Positions 8,830-17,320 of a stretch of DNA of 64,000 bases are shown here, piece after piece. This DNA is from Bacteroidales bacterium (GTDB taxonomy: Bacteria > Bacteroidota > Bacteroidia > Bacteroidales > F082). The stretch spans positions 1 to 64,000 of the forward strand of contig JAKSMU010000008.1 in NCBI GenBank assembly GCA_024400455.1, given 5' to 3'. Every line of letters begins with the position of its first letter. Positions within the stretch are counted from its first letter, which is position 1. The notes under the pieces are model-generated. The model was not told the DNA's origin. It saw only the letters and a list, made by a program, of their open reading frames with translations, and ran no database searches. The position numbers and the translations under genes are program-made.

Positions 8830-10465
8830 AATAGCCATTCTCGGCCCAGAATCTACGGGCAAAACGATGCTCGCCGAACAACTTGCCGCACATTTTCACA
8901 CCGATTTTGTTCCCGAATATTCGAGGGAATACCTGAAAGATTTCCAAGGAAAATACAGCATTAACGATGTGATTGCCATTGCAAAAGGGCAACAAAGAAG
9001 CATTGATGAAGCGGCGAAAAGAGACAAAGAAATTCTCATTTCCGACACGGAAGCCATAGTGAACAAGGTGTGGTGCGAATACGTTTTCAAGCAAACGCCG
9101 AAAGAAATTGAAGACCTTGTGCAAAAGCAAGATTTCGACCTTTACCTGCTTTGCGACACAGATTTGGAGTGGACATTCGATCCGTTGCGCGAAAATCCAG
9201 ATTTGAACGAAAGAAAGACTATATTTGCACTGTATTTGAAAGCATTGAATGCCATTGAAGCCAACTATGCCATCATTTCGGGGCAAGGCGAAGACAGGTT
9301 TGAAAACGCTCTCAAAGCCATCAATGAAATGAATAAAGCGCAACGACATATCGTTTTCCTCGCACGCTGGTATCCGCACAAATACGACCCGATGTTCGGC
9401 CTGTTTGTTCAGCGCCACGCCGAAGCAGCCGCCTTATATAATAAGGTGACTGTCGTTTATGTCCATGCCGACACAGCAGCCAAGACGAAATACGACATTG
9501 AGCGCAGCATGGAGAACGGTGTTGACACCATTCGTATCTATTACAAGAAAACCAACCGCATCAGTTCGGCAATACGTTTCTGGAAAGCCTGCCAAAAAGG
9601 TCTTGAAATGGCTGACCGTCCCGACTTGATTCACGTTCATATCCTTACCCGTTTAGGCGTTGTGGCTTGGTGGGAAAAATTGCGTCACAACACGCCTTAC
9701 ATGATAACCGAGCATTGGTCGCGCTATCTGCCAGGCAACAATTTTCACGGACTTTTCAGAAAAATCACGACAAAAGCCGTTGTCAAAAACGCGGCCTTAG
9801 TTACCACCGTCACCGATTTTTTAGCACAAGCCATGCAGCAACACGGTCTTTGCAATCCGAATTACGCAATTTTGCCTAATGTCGTTGACGCAAAGCTTTT
9901 CAAACCGATTCCGCACCACAACGATATTCCGAAAATCATCCATGTGAGTTGCTTTGAGGATAAATCTAAAAACATCACCGGATTGCTTCATTCGCTCAAA
10001 GCACTGAAAGACAATGGAATCAATTACCAAGCCTCCCTCATCGGTGATGGGATGGACTTTGCGGAGATGTGCAAATGCTCCGAACAACTTAAATTGAATG
10101 ACAGAGTCAGATTTACGGGAGTTTTAGAAGGTCAGGAATTATTTGACGAAATTGCTTCGGGTGATTTCTTCGTTTTATCGAGCAATTACGAGACCGCCTC
10201 TATCGTTGTCATCGAGGCCTTGATGTGTGGTTTGCCCGTCGTCAGCACAAAAGTCGGATGCGTTCCTGATATCATCAACGAAAACAACGGCATTGTGGTT
10301 CCTGTCCACGACGAAAATGCCTTGACCGAAGCCATGGCTCAAATGTGCGAGAAATACAAGAATTACAACGCGCAATCCTTACGCGATGCCGTCATTGACA
10401 ATTACGGGAAGGAAAAAGTCGGGCAATTGCTCACACAATGGTACCAGAAAATCAGCGGAAAGTGA
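8822..10465 (+). CDS. Fusion of NadR-type nicotinamide riboside kinase and GT4 glycosyltransferase
   Basis: 547 residues in one uninterrupted frame. Residues 1-168 are a P-loop kinase of the NadR C-terminal type: Walker A GPESTGKT (8-15) and the SDTEAIVNKVWCEYVF block (74-89). It should phosphorylate nicotinamide riboside delivered by PnuC. Residues 172-547 are a complete GT-B glycosyltransferase of family 4: an N-terminal acceptor domain (VFLARWYPHKYDPMFG), the K-S-K-N donor-loop region near 382, and the EX7E motif (NYETASIVVIEA) near 460, followed by GLPVVSTKVG. The two activities have no evident link. Met170 looks like the ancestral glycosyltransferase start, and codon 169 is GAA, one change from TAA, so this may be a recent stop-loss fusion or a sequencing error. 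Confidence 0.88.
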   Translation: MLKIAILGPESTGKTMLAEQLAAHFHTDFVPEYSREYLKDFQGKYSINDVIAIAKGQQRSIDEAAKRDKEILISDTEAIVNKVWCEYVFKQTPKEIEDLVQKQDFDLYLLCDTDLEWTFDPLRENPDLNERKTIFALYLKALNAIEANYAIISGQGEDRFENALKAINEMNKAQRHIVFLARWYPHKYDPMFGLFVQRHAEAAALYNKVTVVYVHADTAAKTKYDIERSMENGVDTIRIYYKKTNRISSAIRFWKACQKGLEMADRPDLIHVHILTRLGVVAWWEKLRHNTPYMITEHWSRYLPGNNFHGLFRKITTKAVVKNAALVTTVTDFLAQAMQQHGLCNPNYAILPNVVDAKLFKPIPHHNDIPKIIHVSCFEDKSKNITGLLHSLKALKDNGINYQASLIGDGMDFAEMCKCSEQLKLNDRVRFTGVLEGQELFDEIASGDFFVLSSNYETASIVVIEALMCGLPVVSTKVGCVPDIINENNGIVVPVHDENALTEAMAQMCEKYKNYNAQSLRDAVIDNYGKEKVGQLLTQWYQKISGK

Positions 10466-10467
10466 AC

Positions 10468-11265
10468 TTACACCTCGTTACTGCTCGTAACGGAGTTTTT
10501 CATGATGCCAATCTTTGAATTTTCAATGAAATCGATGATAAACTGACGGTCTTCCGATTCAGGAAGGTTTTCCTTAATGTACTGAACTGATTGGGAAACA
10601 TTCATTCCAACGCTGTAAATCACGCGGTAAATGTCCTGAATGGCATTGATTCTTTCCCTCGAAAAACCTCTTCTGCCCAAACCGATAGAATTCACACCTG
10701 CATACGAAATCGGGTAACCCGTTCCCGTCCTAACAAATGGCGGAATGTCCTTATTGACCATGGCACCGCCCGAAATCATGACGTGAGCACCAATATGAAC
10801 GAACTGTGAGACTGCCGACAAACCGCCGAAAATAGCCCAATCGCCCACTGTGATATGTCCTGCCAAAGTTGCAGCATTGGCCATAATCACGTTATCACCC
10901 AAATAGCAGTCGTGCGCCACGTGCGTGAAAGCCATCAGCAGACAATTTTTACCGACAACCGTCTTTCCACTTGCTATTGTACCTTTATTTACAGTCGCAG
11001 ATTCACGGATTGTGGTACCGTCGCCGATAATGCAATAAGTCGTTTCACCCTTGTATTTCAAATCCTGAGGAATGGCCGAAACCACAGCGCCTGGGAAAAT
11101 CTTGCAGTTCTTGCCGATTCTGGCACCATCCATAATGGTGACATTTGGTCCAATCCATGTGCCTTCACCAATTTCGACATCTTCGCCAATCCAGGCAAAG
11201 GGTTCAATTTTCACATCCTCAGCGATTTTTGCATTCGGATGAATATATGCTAAAGGTTGATTCAT
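10468..11265 (-). CDS. lpxA: UDP-N-acetylglucosamine O-acyltransferase LpxA
   Basis: 265 residues of hexapeptide repeats forming a left-handed beta-helix (about 1-185), then a helical C-terminus. The catalytic His lies in FTHVAHDC (near residue 117). LpxA adds the first 3-hydroxyacyl chain of lipid A in the cytoplasm. I use the ATG at 11265, because the -7 promoter element at 11290-11297 overlaps the longer in-frame start at 11292. The terminator between lpxC and lpxA means that it is transcribed on its own, rather than as the end of an lpxD-lpxC-lpxA operon. Confidence 0.95.
   Translation of the reverse strand: MNQPLAYIHPNAKIAEDVKIEPFAWIGEDVEIGEGTWIGPNVTIMDGARIGKNCKIFPGAVVSAIPQDLKYKGETTYCIIGDGTTIRESATVNKGTIASGKTVVGKNCLLMAFTHVAHDCYLGDNVIMANAATLAGHITVGDWAIFGGLSAVSQFVHIGAHVMISGGAMVNKDIPPFVRTGTGYPISYAGVNSIGLGRRGFSRERINAIQDIYRVIYSVGMNVSQSVQYIKENLPESEDRQFIIDFIENSKIGIMKNSVTSSNEV
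10476..10501 (+). terminator. Weak terminator overlapping the lpxA 3' end
   Basis: A 6-bp stem (10476-10481 with 10487-10492) and a T run serve the plus-strand fusion gene ending at 10465. The hairpin lies inside the last codons of the convergent lpxA. The stem is short, so confidence is low. Confidence 0.35.
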
Positions 11266-11289
11266 CGTATTTCCTTTTCTATGAAACGC

Positions 11290-11297
11290 CAAAAATA
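11290..11297 (-). promoter_or_regulatory. lpxA promoter, -7 element
   Basis: On the minus strand this reads TATTTTTG. It lies 24 bases before the chosen lpxA start and rules out the in-frame start at 11292. Confidence 0.5.
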
Positions 11298-11321
11298 GGA
11301 AAATAATACATTGGAGAGCAC

Positions 11322-11354
11322 AAAAAAAATCGGCTTCTTCTCAGAAGCCGATTT
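11322..11354 (-). terminator. Terminator downstream of lpxC
   Basis: A perfect 12-bp stem (11327-11338 with 11343-11354) has a 4-base loop and, on the minus strand, a run of eight U. It separates lpxC from lpxA. Confidence 0.9.
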
Positions 11355-11375
11355 CATATTGATTAAACAACACTT

Positions 11376-12287
11376 TTAGAACATAGCATGCTTGATTTTT
11401 CTTGCAAATGCCGTATTCGAAAAATGCCCTGGTTTATAAGCTGTTACACGACCTTTAATAGGTTTTCCGACCAAAGTCAAATCACCGATGACATCCAGCA
11501 ATTTGTGCCGAGCCGGTTCATTTTCAAAACTCAATTCCACATTATTCAAAATACCGCACTCCTTCACGACGACCTTCGGTTTCTTGAAAAATGCAGCAAT
11601 ATGGTCAAGTTCTTCGGAAGACACATTCTTATTAACGAACACGATGGCATTGGTCAAGTCGCCGCCTTTGATAAGGTTACGGCTCAACAAAGTTTCCAAC
11701 TCGTGAAGGAACACGAAAGTACGGCAAGGCGCAATTTCGGTCTCAAAATCATGAATGTCGTGCAACGAAGCCGACTGTTCGTCCAACACCTTAGTATTAT
11801 ACTTAACCGTTACATCAACTTGGAAAGTATCGCAAGGCTCAATATTCAATTCAATGCCAAGCACCTCATTCTTATAAGAAATCGGTTCTGTGATGACAAG
11901 GTAATCGCGATCAGCCGTCTGCTCGACGATGCCTGCCTTACGGATTGCCTCAACAAACATTTTTCCACTACCATCCATGATAGGCATCTCCTCAACATCA
12001 ATGTCTATCAAGACATTGTCGATACCCATGCCTCTTAACGAAGCCAAAACATGTTCAACGGTATATATCTTAACACCACCTTTTCCAAGCGTGGTCCCTC
12101 TTGAAGTATCAATGACATTGTCAACATCGGCTTCAATAATGGGCTGACATTCCAAATCGACGCGGCGGAAACGGATACCCGTATTCACTGGAGCCGGATT
12201 GAAAGTCAAAGTGCCACATTGACGGGTGTGGAGACCTGCTCCGTGGATGCTGACTTTATTCTTAAGCGTACACTGTTTTTCTGCCAT
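11376..12287 (-). CDS. lpxC: UDP-3-O-acyl-N-acetylglucosamine deacetylase LpxC, without FabZ domain
   Basis: 303 residues from the ATG at 12287 (MAEKQ); this start gives the N-terminus usual for LpxC and sits behind a promoter element at 12328. Zinc and catalytic motifs are all present: TVEHVLASLRG, PARHKLLDVIGD and YKPGHFSNTAFAR. LpxC catalyses the committed step of lipid A synthesis. In most Bacteroidetes it is the N-terminal half of a LpxC-FabZ fusion of about 460 residues. Here the frame ends at 11376 after AFARKIKHAMF, and a terminator follows at once, so the dehydratase half is absent from this locus. Confidence 0.95.
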   Translation of the reverse strand: MAEKQCTLKNKVSIHGAGLHTRQCGTLTFNPAPVNTGIRFRRVDLECQPIIEADVDNVIDTSRGTTLGKGGVKIYTVEHVLASLRGMGIDNVLIDIDVEEMPIMDGSGKMFVEAIRKAGIVEQTADRDYLVITEPISYKNEVLGIELNIEPCDTFQVDVTVKYNTKVLDEQSASLHDIHDFETEIAPCRTFVFLHELETLLSRNLIKGGDLTNAIVFVNKNVSSEELDHIAAFFKKPKVVVKECGILNNVELSFENEPARHKLLDVIGDLTLVGKPIKGRVTAYKPGHFSNTAFARKIKHAMF

Positions 12288-12327
12288 AAAAATCAAAACT
12301 CGGGCCTTTATACCCAAGAAAAACGTG

Positions 12328-12335
12328 CAAAGATA
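12328..12335 (-). promoter_or_regulatory. lpxC promoter, -7 element
   Basis: Reads TATCTTTG on the minus strand, 40 bases before the lpxC start. It implies that lpxC can be transcribed independently of lpxD. Confidence 0.5.
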
Positions 12336-12385
12336 TGGAAAAAGTCTTTAGGTTTTACAAAAAACATTCCCTTGCGGAATAATTG

Positions 12386-13426
12386 TCACTGTTTTCCGTC
12401 CGATTGATTGAGCTTTTTTTCCATCGCATCAACACTTTTCGCAATGTTTTCAAGCTGCTTGAAACGCACTGAAGAATGCAAAAACTGACGGTAAGGAATG
12501 GCCGGCGTGCCCATAAACGACAAGCCCGGTTCCTTGATGTCGCCCAACACACCCGACTGCGCACCGAAACTCGTCCGGTCGGCAATATGCAGATGACCGG
12601 CAAAGCCAACCTGACCGCCGACAATGCAATTCTTACCGATATGTGTCGATCCGCTGACACCCGTCATGGCTGCCATGGCCGTGTTTTCACCGATTTCAAC
12701 ATTGTGAGCCACCATGATAAGATTATCGAGTTTCACACCTTTATGGATATGCGTCGAACCCATCGTTGCCCTGTCAATCGTAGTATTGGCACCGATTTCA
12801 ACATTATCATCAACAACCACATTGCCCACCTGCGGAATCTTGTCATAATGGCCATCAGCTTGTGGCGCAAAGCCAAAGCCATCGGCACCCAATACGACGC
12901 CAGCATGAAGCGTGCAATTTTTTCCGATGACCGTATTCCGATAAAGTTTTACGCCAGGATAAAGCGTAGTCCCGTCACCGATGACCGAATTGTCGCCCAC
13001 ATAAACCTGAGGGTAAATCTTCACATTATTGCCAATCGTAACATTCTCACCCACAAATGCGAACTCGCCCAAATAGATATTCTCGCCACATTTAGCCGAA
13101 GAAGAAACGAAAGCCAGCGACGAAACGCCCGACTTGTTCTGCGAAAGCTGGTCGTAAATGGCTAACAATTTCGCAAAAGAAGCATACGCATCGGGAACAC
13201 GAATCAACGTGGCGGCAATAGGAGCCTTTGGTTCAAAATCATCGTTGACAATGACAACCGACGACTTCGTTTCATAAATATATTGCGTGTATTTAGGATT
13301 AGCAAGAAAACTCAACATTCCGGGTGCGCCTTCTTCAATTTTGGCGACATTACAGACTTCGGCATTAGGATTTCCTTCAATCTTTCCGGAAAGCAGTTCA
13401 GCGATTTGAGAGGCAAGAAATTTCAT
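12386..13426 (-). CDS. lpxD: UDP-3-O-(3-hydroxyacyl)glucosamine N-acyltransferase LpxD
   Basis: 346 residues. An N-terminal uridine-binding domain (1-100) precedes hexapeptide repeats (about 105-290) with the catalytic region [24 protein letters not shown] near residues 185-204, and a helical C-terminus. LpxD adds the second, N-linked 3-hydroxyacyl chain to the LpxC product. The order lpxD-lpxC-lpxA on the minus strand is that of other Bacteroidetes, but each gap here is about 100 bases and carries regulatory signals. Confidence 0.95.
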   Translation of the reverse strand: MKFLASQIAELLSGKIEGNPNAEVCNVAKIEEGAPGMLSFLANPKYTQYIYETKSSVVIVNDDFEPKAPIAATLIRVPDAYASFAKLLAIYDQLSQNKSGVSSLAFVSSSAKCGENIYLGEFAFVGENVTIGNNVKIYPQVYVGDNSVIGDGTTLYPGVKLYRNTVIGKNCTLHAGVVLGADGFGFAPQADGHYDKIPQVGNVVVDDNVEIGANTTIDRATMGSTHIHKGVKLDNLIMVAHNVEIGENTAMAAMTGVSGSTHIGKNCIVGGQVGFAGHLHIADRTSFGAQSGVLGDIKEPGLSFMGTPAIPYRQFLHSSVRFKQLENIAKSVDAMEKKLNQSDGKQ

Positions 13427-13479
13427 TTCGTATATTTTAAATCAAGACAATAACGAGCGAAAGCACAAAATATTGCGCA

Positions 13480-14004
13480 TCAAAGCAAGCGGTCGAAATC
13501 GTGTTTCAACACGGCAACAGCCTGCTCCACGCTCGGGTTTGGCAAAGCAACCAAAGACTGTGCCAGAATCGACACATCCTCTTCGTCCTTCAGTTGTTCA
13601 AAAGTACTATTTATCTGATTAATAAGTTCTTCCTTTGCGTTTTTCACTGCGTTCCAAGTAGAATTCGAGACATACAATTGCTGGGCAAGGTTATGTTCAA
13701 ACTCCTCTCGCACATTCTGCAAAAGTTCCAAATGGAAAACGCCTTTTTCGATGCCCGGCACATAAACGCGCTTCACCAATACAGGCAGCTGCACGCGCTC
13801 CAGATAAAGCAGAAAACGCTCGTAGGCCTGCACTTTCAGCGGCATGATGATTTTCAAGGCATTCACTTTGAGTTCGAAAGCGGCACCGCGCTGGTTTTCA
13901 GCTTTTTTCATTTTCAAGAGCTGCAACAGGATAAAGGTTGCGATGGCAGCAATCGCCACGCCCAAAGCCATAAGGATAATCAACCAAGTTTTTGTCATTT
14001 CCAT
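13480..14004 (-). CDS. Membrane-anchored DUF7935-like protein
   Basis: 174 residues. An N-terminal membrane helix (about residues 5-30) is followed by a charged, largely helical domain containing LKVQAYERFLLYLERVQLP (near residue 60), which I associate with the DUF7935 family of Bacteroidetes. The function is unknown. The ATG at 14019 was rejected because a minus-strand -7 element (14017-14024) overlaps it; 14004 or 13998 are the remaining choices, giving a nearly leaderless transcript. The gene ends 53 bases before lpxD and could be co-transcribed with it. Confidence 0.75.
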   Translation of the reverse strand: MEMTKTWLIILMALGVAIAAIATFILLQLLKMKKAENQRGAAFELKVNALKIIMPLKVQAYERFLLYLERVQLPVLVKRVYVPGIEKGVFHLELLQNVREEFEHNLAQQLYVSNSTWNAVKNAKEELINQINSTFEQLKDEEDVSILAQSLVALPNPSVEQAVAVLKHDFDRLL

Positions 14005-14016
14005 TGAATTAAGGTG

Positions 14017-14024
14017 CAAACTTA
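14017..14024 (-). promoter_or_regulatory. Promoter -7 element of the DUF7935-like gene
   Basis: Reads TAAGTTTG on the minus strand, a match to TAnnTTTG. It decides against the start codon at 14019. Confidence 0.45.
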
Positions 14025-14052
14025 CAAAAAAGTTGCTTTTGGCGGCTCATTT

Positions 14053-14085
14053 TCTTGTTTTTTACATTTTTGCCGCCTAAATTTG
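14053..14085 (+). promoter_or_regulatory. Promoter of the leucine-rich-repeat surface protein
   Basis: TAAATTTG (14078-14085) lies 20 bases after CTTG (14054-14057), matching the Bacteroidetes -33/-7 pair with one change in the -33 box. The ATG follows at 14115. Confidence 0.55.
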
Positions 14086-14114
14086 CAGCGTAATAACTCT
14101 AAATCTTATTTGCC

Positions 14115-15773
14115 ATGAAAAAGTTTTTCCTCACCCTTATCCTCGCCGCCTTTTGCGGCATGAGCAGCGCATTTGCCTACGATTTTTCAGCAGTTTGCTC
14201 TACCGGACAAACCTTGTATTACAACATTACTAATGCCGCGAACCATGAGGTGGAAATTGTCTGTCCAGGTGAAGGCAATAATTGGAATTGGTCTGGGTTC
14301 GACAGACCTTCCGGCTACATTGAATTACCGACAAGCGTTGAAAGTGATGGCATCAATTATGCTGTAACTGCTATCGGAGATTATGCTTTTAGAGATTGCA
14401 GGGGGTTGACTGGCGACTTAATCATCCCTAATTCAATCGTTTCAATAGGCGATTTTGCCTTTAATGGTAGTTATGACTATGACAATGCCGACAATTTGGT
14501 TATTGGCAACTCCGTGATTTCAATTGGGAAACTCGCATTCTACGACACATGGTTTAGTGGCAGTCTAACCATAGGCAATTCTGTGGTTTCCATCGGAGAA
14601 GGCGCTTTCGATAGTTGCAAGTTCACTGGCGATTTGGTAATTCCTGATTCCGTTGTCTTGATTGAAGATTTGGCATTTAACAGTTGTTCTAGATTTCATG
14701 GCAATCTGGTCATTGGTAATTCAGTGACTTCAATTGGGAACTCCGCTTTTCAGAGTTGTGGCTTTTCAGGTGTTTTGGCCATGCCAGATTCTATGATTTC
14801 ACTTGGTGACTATGCCTTCCATAATTGCATAAATTTCACGGGAGATTTGGTTATTCCTAATTCTGTAACCAGAATTGGAACAGCTGCATTTGAAGACGAT
14901 TGGGGATTTAATGGCCATGTGGTCATTGGAAACTCAGTAGTTGAGATTGGAGATTTGGCTTTCAGTTGTTGTTTTCATATCACTGGAGACCTTATTATTC
15001 CTAATTCTGTGACCACAATTGGGAGAGCCGCTTTTGATTTTTGTTGGTTGTATTCAAAAGAAGAGCAAACAACAGCGAATCTTTATATCGGTAGTTCTGT
15101 AACTTCAATTGGCGAATCTGCTTTTAAGGCTTGTTATGGATTGACAAACATCATTGTATACCGTGACGTGCCTCCTGTTACTGGATTTGATGCCTTTGAA
15201 TCTGTCAGCAATACAATCCCAGTTTATGTTCCATGCGGCTCCATGCAAGCCTATCAAACAGCTGAAGGATGGAATCAGTTCACCAATTATCGGCAAATGC
15301 CTTATTACGAGTTCATCGTCGAAGTGGCAGAACCGATGACTGGGACTGTTGACATCTTGCAGGAACCCGATTGCGAAACCGAAGGCATCGTATTGGCCGT
15401 TGCTGAAAACGGCTTTGAATTTCAGAACTGGGAAACCATTGAAGGCGTTTTCGTATCTGACGAAAACCCCTACAACTTCACCTTAACTGAAGATTTACAC
15501 CTTGTCGCTCGATTTTTCAATAATGTCGGTGTCGATGACAACGAAATGGCAACGGCTTCCGTCTATCCGAATCCGACAACGGGTTTGTTTATCATTGAAG
15601 GACAAGATATTACAGAAGTTGAAGTTTATAACGCTCAGGGCCAACTTATCAGAACTCAAATGATTTCAGGCGACCGAACAGAAATCGACCTGAGCAATGC
15701 CGCCAATGGCTTGTATCTGGTACGCATAATGAGCGGTGCGGGTGTGACGGAAAGAACTGTGGTGAAGAGATAA
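14115..15773 (+). CDS. BspA-type leucine-rich-repeat protein with type IX sorting domain
   Basis: 552 residues. A signal peptide (1-21, ending SSAFA) leads into about a dozen LRR_5/BspA repeats of about 23-25 residues (roughly 70-355), each with a V-I-P-N-S-V-x-x-I-G core. A short beta module resembling the InlB B-repeat follows (about 395-470: NGFEFQNWETIEG...LVARF). The last 75 residues are a type A T9SS sorting domain (YPNPTTG at its start, GLYLVRIMSG and a basic RTVVKR end). The protein should cross the outer membrane through the type IX system and be anchored at or released from the surface; PorT of that system is encoded 3.3 kb downstream. The repeat part is visibly more AT-rich than its neighbours. 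BspA proteins often act in adhesion; its ligand is unknown. Confidence 0.9.
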   Translation: MKKFFLTLILAAFCGMSSAFAYDFSAVCSTGQTLYYNITNAANHEVEIVCPGEGNNWNWSGFDRPSGYIELPTSVESDGINYAVTAIGDYAFRDCRGLTGDLIIPNSIVSIGDFAFNGSYDYDNADNLVIGNSVISIGKLAFYDTWFSGSLTIGNSVVSIGEGAFDSCKFTGDLVIPDSVVLIEDLAFNSCSRFHGNLVIGNSVTSIGNSAFQSCGFSGVLAMPDSMISLGDYAFHNCINFTGDLVIPNSVTRIGTAAFEDDWGFNGHVVIGNSVVEIGDLAFSCCFHITGDLIIPNSVTTIGRAAFDFCWLYSKEEQTTANLYIGSSVTSIGESAFKACYGLTNIIVYRDVPPVTGFDAFESVSNTIPVYVPCGSMQAYQTAEGWNQFTNYRQMPYYEFIVEVAEPMTGTVDILQEPDCETEGIVLAVAENGFEFQNWETIEGVFVSDENPYNFTLTEDLHLVARFFNNVGVDDNEMATASVYPNPTTGLFIIEGQDITEVEVYNAQGQLIRTQMISGDRTEIDLSNAANGLYLVRIMSGAGVTERTVVKR

Positions 15774-15782
15774 AAGGCATCT

Positions 15783-15825
15783 GCTAAAGACGCCGACGAT
15801 AAATAGCTAAAGACCGACGATAAAT
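15783..15825 (+). repeat. Short tandem repeat, two copies
   Basis: GCTAAAGACGCCGACGATAAAT (15783-15804 apart from spacing) is followed by the same unit lacking two bases at 15806-15825. It lies directly behind the LRR gene and has no coding role. Confidence 0.7.
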
Positions 15826-15890
15826 CCACAAGGTTATGGAATAAAACCATCTTTTCCATCTAAAAAGGTCTACCCTATCGGAAAAAGACC

Positions 15891-15898
15891 TACCTTTG
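15891..15898 (+). promoter_or_regulatory. Candidate -7 element upstream of the aminotransferase gene
   Basis: TACCTTTG matches TAnnTTTG. If used, the transcript has a leader of about 150 bases that contains both copies of the 24-base repeat. An imperfect hairpin (AGGTCT 15866-15871 with AGACCT 15886-15891) precedes it. Confidence 0.4.
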
Positions 15899-15935
15899 CA
15901 CACCTATTTTAAATAGATAATATTGTCAAGAAAGC

Positions 15936-16005
15936 CGTTTCGACAAGCTCAACGGGCGGTTACTGATAAACAAACAGTTATCGTTTCGACAAACTCAACG
16001 GGCGG
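15936..16005 (+). repeat. 24-base direct repeat, two copies
   Basis: CGTTTCGACAAGCTCAACGG plus GCGG (15936-15959) recurs at 15982-16005 with a single G to A change and a period of 46 bases. It looks like an intergenic repeat element of the kind that is dispersed in genomes. Two copies with a 22-base spacer are not enough for a CRISPR call, and no cas gene is near. Confidence 0.75.
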
Positions 16006-16057
16006 CAGCAACTAAACGATTAAACGACAAACAAATAAACAAAAAAAATTCTCCATC

Positions 16058-17266
16058 ATGGGCGAAATCATTTTATCAGACAGAGTCTTAAACATGGCCG
16101 AATCAGCAACTTTAGCCATGACCAACAAGAGCCGCGAACTCAAGGCTCAAGGCATCGACGTCATCAGCCTCAGCATCGGCGAACCTGACTTCAACACACC
16201 TGAATCAGCAAAACAAGCCGGCATCGACGCCATCAACAACAACGACACACACTATCCTCCAGTACCTGGCACACCTGCACTGCGCAAGGCCGTGGCCGAA
16301 AAGCTGAAGAGAGACAACGGTTTAGACTATAAAGACACCGAAATCATCATTTCAAATGGTGCCAAGCAAGCCATCACCAACACTTTCCTCGCCATCCTCA
16401 ACAACGGCGACGAAGTCATCATCCCTGCCCCATTCTGGGTTTCCTACCCTGAAATGGTGAAATTGGGCGGCGGCGTTCCAGTCATCATCAAGACCGACAT
16501 CGAACACGATTTCAAAATCACTGCCGAACAGTTGGAAGCAGCCATCACGCCTAAAACCAAGGCTTTCATCATCAACACGCCATGCAACCCAAGCGGTTCC
16601 GTCTTCACTAAGGCTGAATTGACCGCCATCGCCGGCGTTTTGGCAAAACATCCGAACATCATCGTCATTTCCGATGAAATATACGAATACATCCAGTACA
16701 ACCAGAAGCACGAAAGCATGGGTCAGTTCACCGAACTGAAAGACCGCATGGTCATCGTGAACGGCGTTGCCAAAGGCTATGCCATGACAGGTTGGAGAAT
16801 CGGTTACATTGCCGCTCCACAAGCCATCGTCAAGGCCACTAACAAGATTCAGGGCCAATACACTTCGGGCATCTGCACCATCGCACAAGCTGCTGCGCTG
16901 AAAGCCATGGAACTCACCCCCGAAAACTCACCAGAAATCCAGGCCATGCTGAAAGCATTCCGTAAGCGCCGCGACATGCTCCACGACATGCTAAACGAAA
17001 TCCCAGGCGTGAAATGCAACATGCCAGCCGGTGCTTTCTATGTGTTCCCTGAAGTCAAGTCGTACTACGGCAAGACTGATGGCGAAACCACCATCAAAGG
17101 CAGCGACGACCTCTGCATGTTCCTGCTCTACAATGCCCATGTGGCTTGCGTGGCTGGTAACGCTTTCGGCAACGACGACTGCATCCGTCTCTCTTACGCA
17201 ACTTCCGAAGACAAACTCATCGAAGCCGTCAAGAGAATCAAGGCTGCTTTGGCAAAACTGCACTAA
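16058..17266 (+). CDS. aspC: Aspartate aminotransferase, class I
   Basis: 402 residues, usual for the AspC I-gamma subgroup. The PLP lysine lies in VAKGYAMTGWRIGY (K near residue 238; more precisely in the GVAKGYAMTG box), and the NTPCNPSG (near 172) and phosphate-binding Arg regions are present. It interconverts aspartate and 2-oxoglutarate with oxaloacetate and glutamate; related enzymes also accept aromatic or prephenate substrates, which cannot be told from sequence alone. It is monocistronic, with a long leader carrying repeats and a UUCG-loop terminator directly behind it. Confidence 0.92.
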   Translation: MGEIILSDRVLNMAESATLAMTNKSRELKAQGIDVISLSIGEPDFNTPESAKQAGIDAINNNDTHYPPVPGTPALRKAVAEKLKRDNGLDYKDTEIIISNGAKQAITNTFLAILNNGDEVIIPAPFWVSYPEMVKLGGGVPVIIKTDIEHDFKITAEQLEAAITPKTKAFIINTPCNPSGSVFTKAELTAIAGVLAKHPNIIVISDEIYEYIQYNQKHESMGQFTELKDRMVIVNGVAKGYAMTGWRIGYIAAPQAIVKATNKIQGQYTSGICTIAQAAALKAMELTPENSPEIQAMLKAFRKRRDMLHDMLNEIPGVKCNMPAGAFYVFPEVKSYYGKTDGETTIKGSDDLCMFLLYNAHVACVAGNAFGNDDCIRLSYATSEDKLIEAVKRIKAALAKLH

Positions 17267-17277
17267 TTCAATTTACA

Positions 17278-17309
17278 AGCATAGAGGCGTTCGCGTCTCT
17301 ATGCTTTTT
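17278..17309 (+). terminator. Terminator of the aminotransferase gene
   Basis: A 12-bp stem with one G-T pair (17278-17289 with 17294-17305) closes on a TTCG tetraloop and ends in five T. Confidence 0.9.
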
Positions 17310-17320
17310 CTTTTCATCCC

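Noticed and set aside
8822..10465. Pseudogene or frameshift in the fusion gene
   Set aside because: Both halves are complete with intact motifs in a single frame; a stop-loss is more likely than decay.
11388..12038. 216-residue plus-strand frame opposite lpxC
   Set aside because: Antisense shadow of lpxC; composition is not protein-like.
15936..16005. Possible CRISPR array
   Set aside because: Only two imperfect 24-base copies with one spacer and no cas gene in the window.
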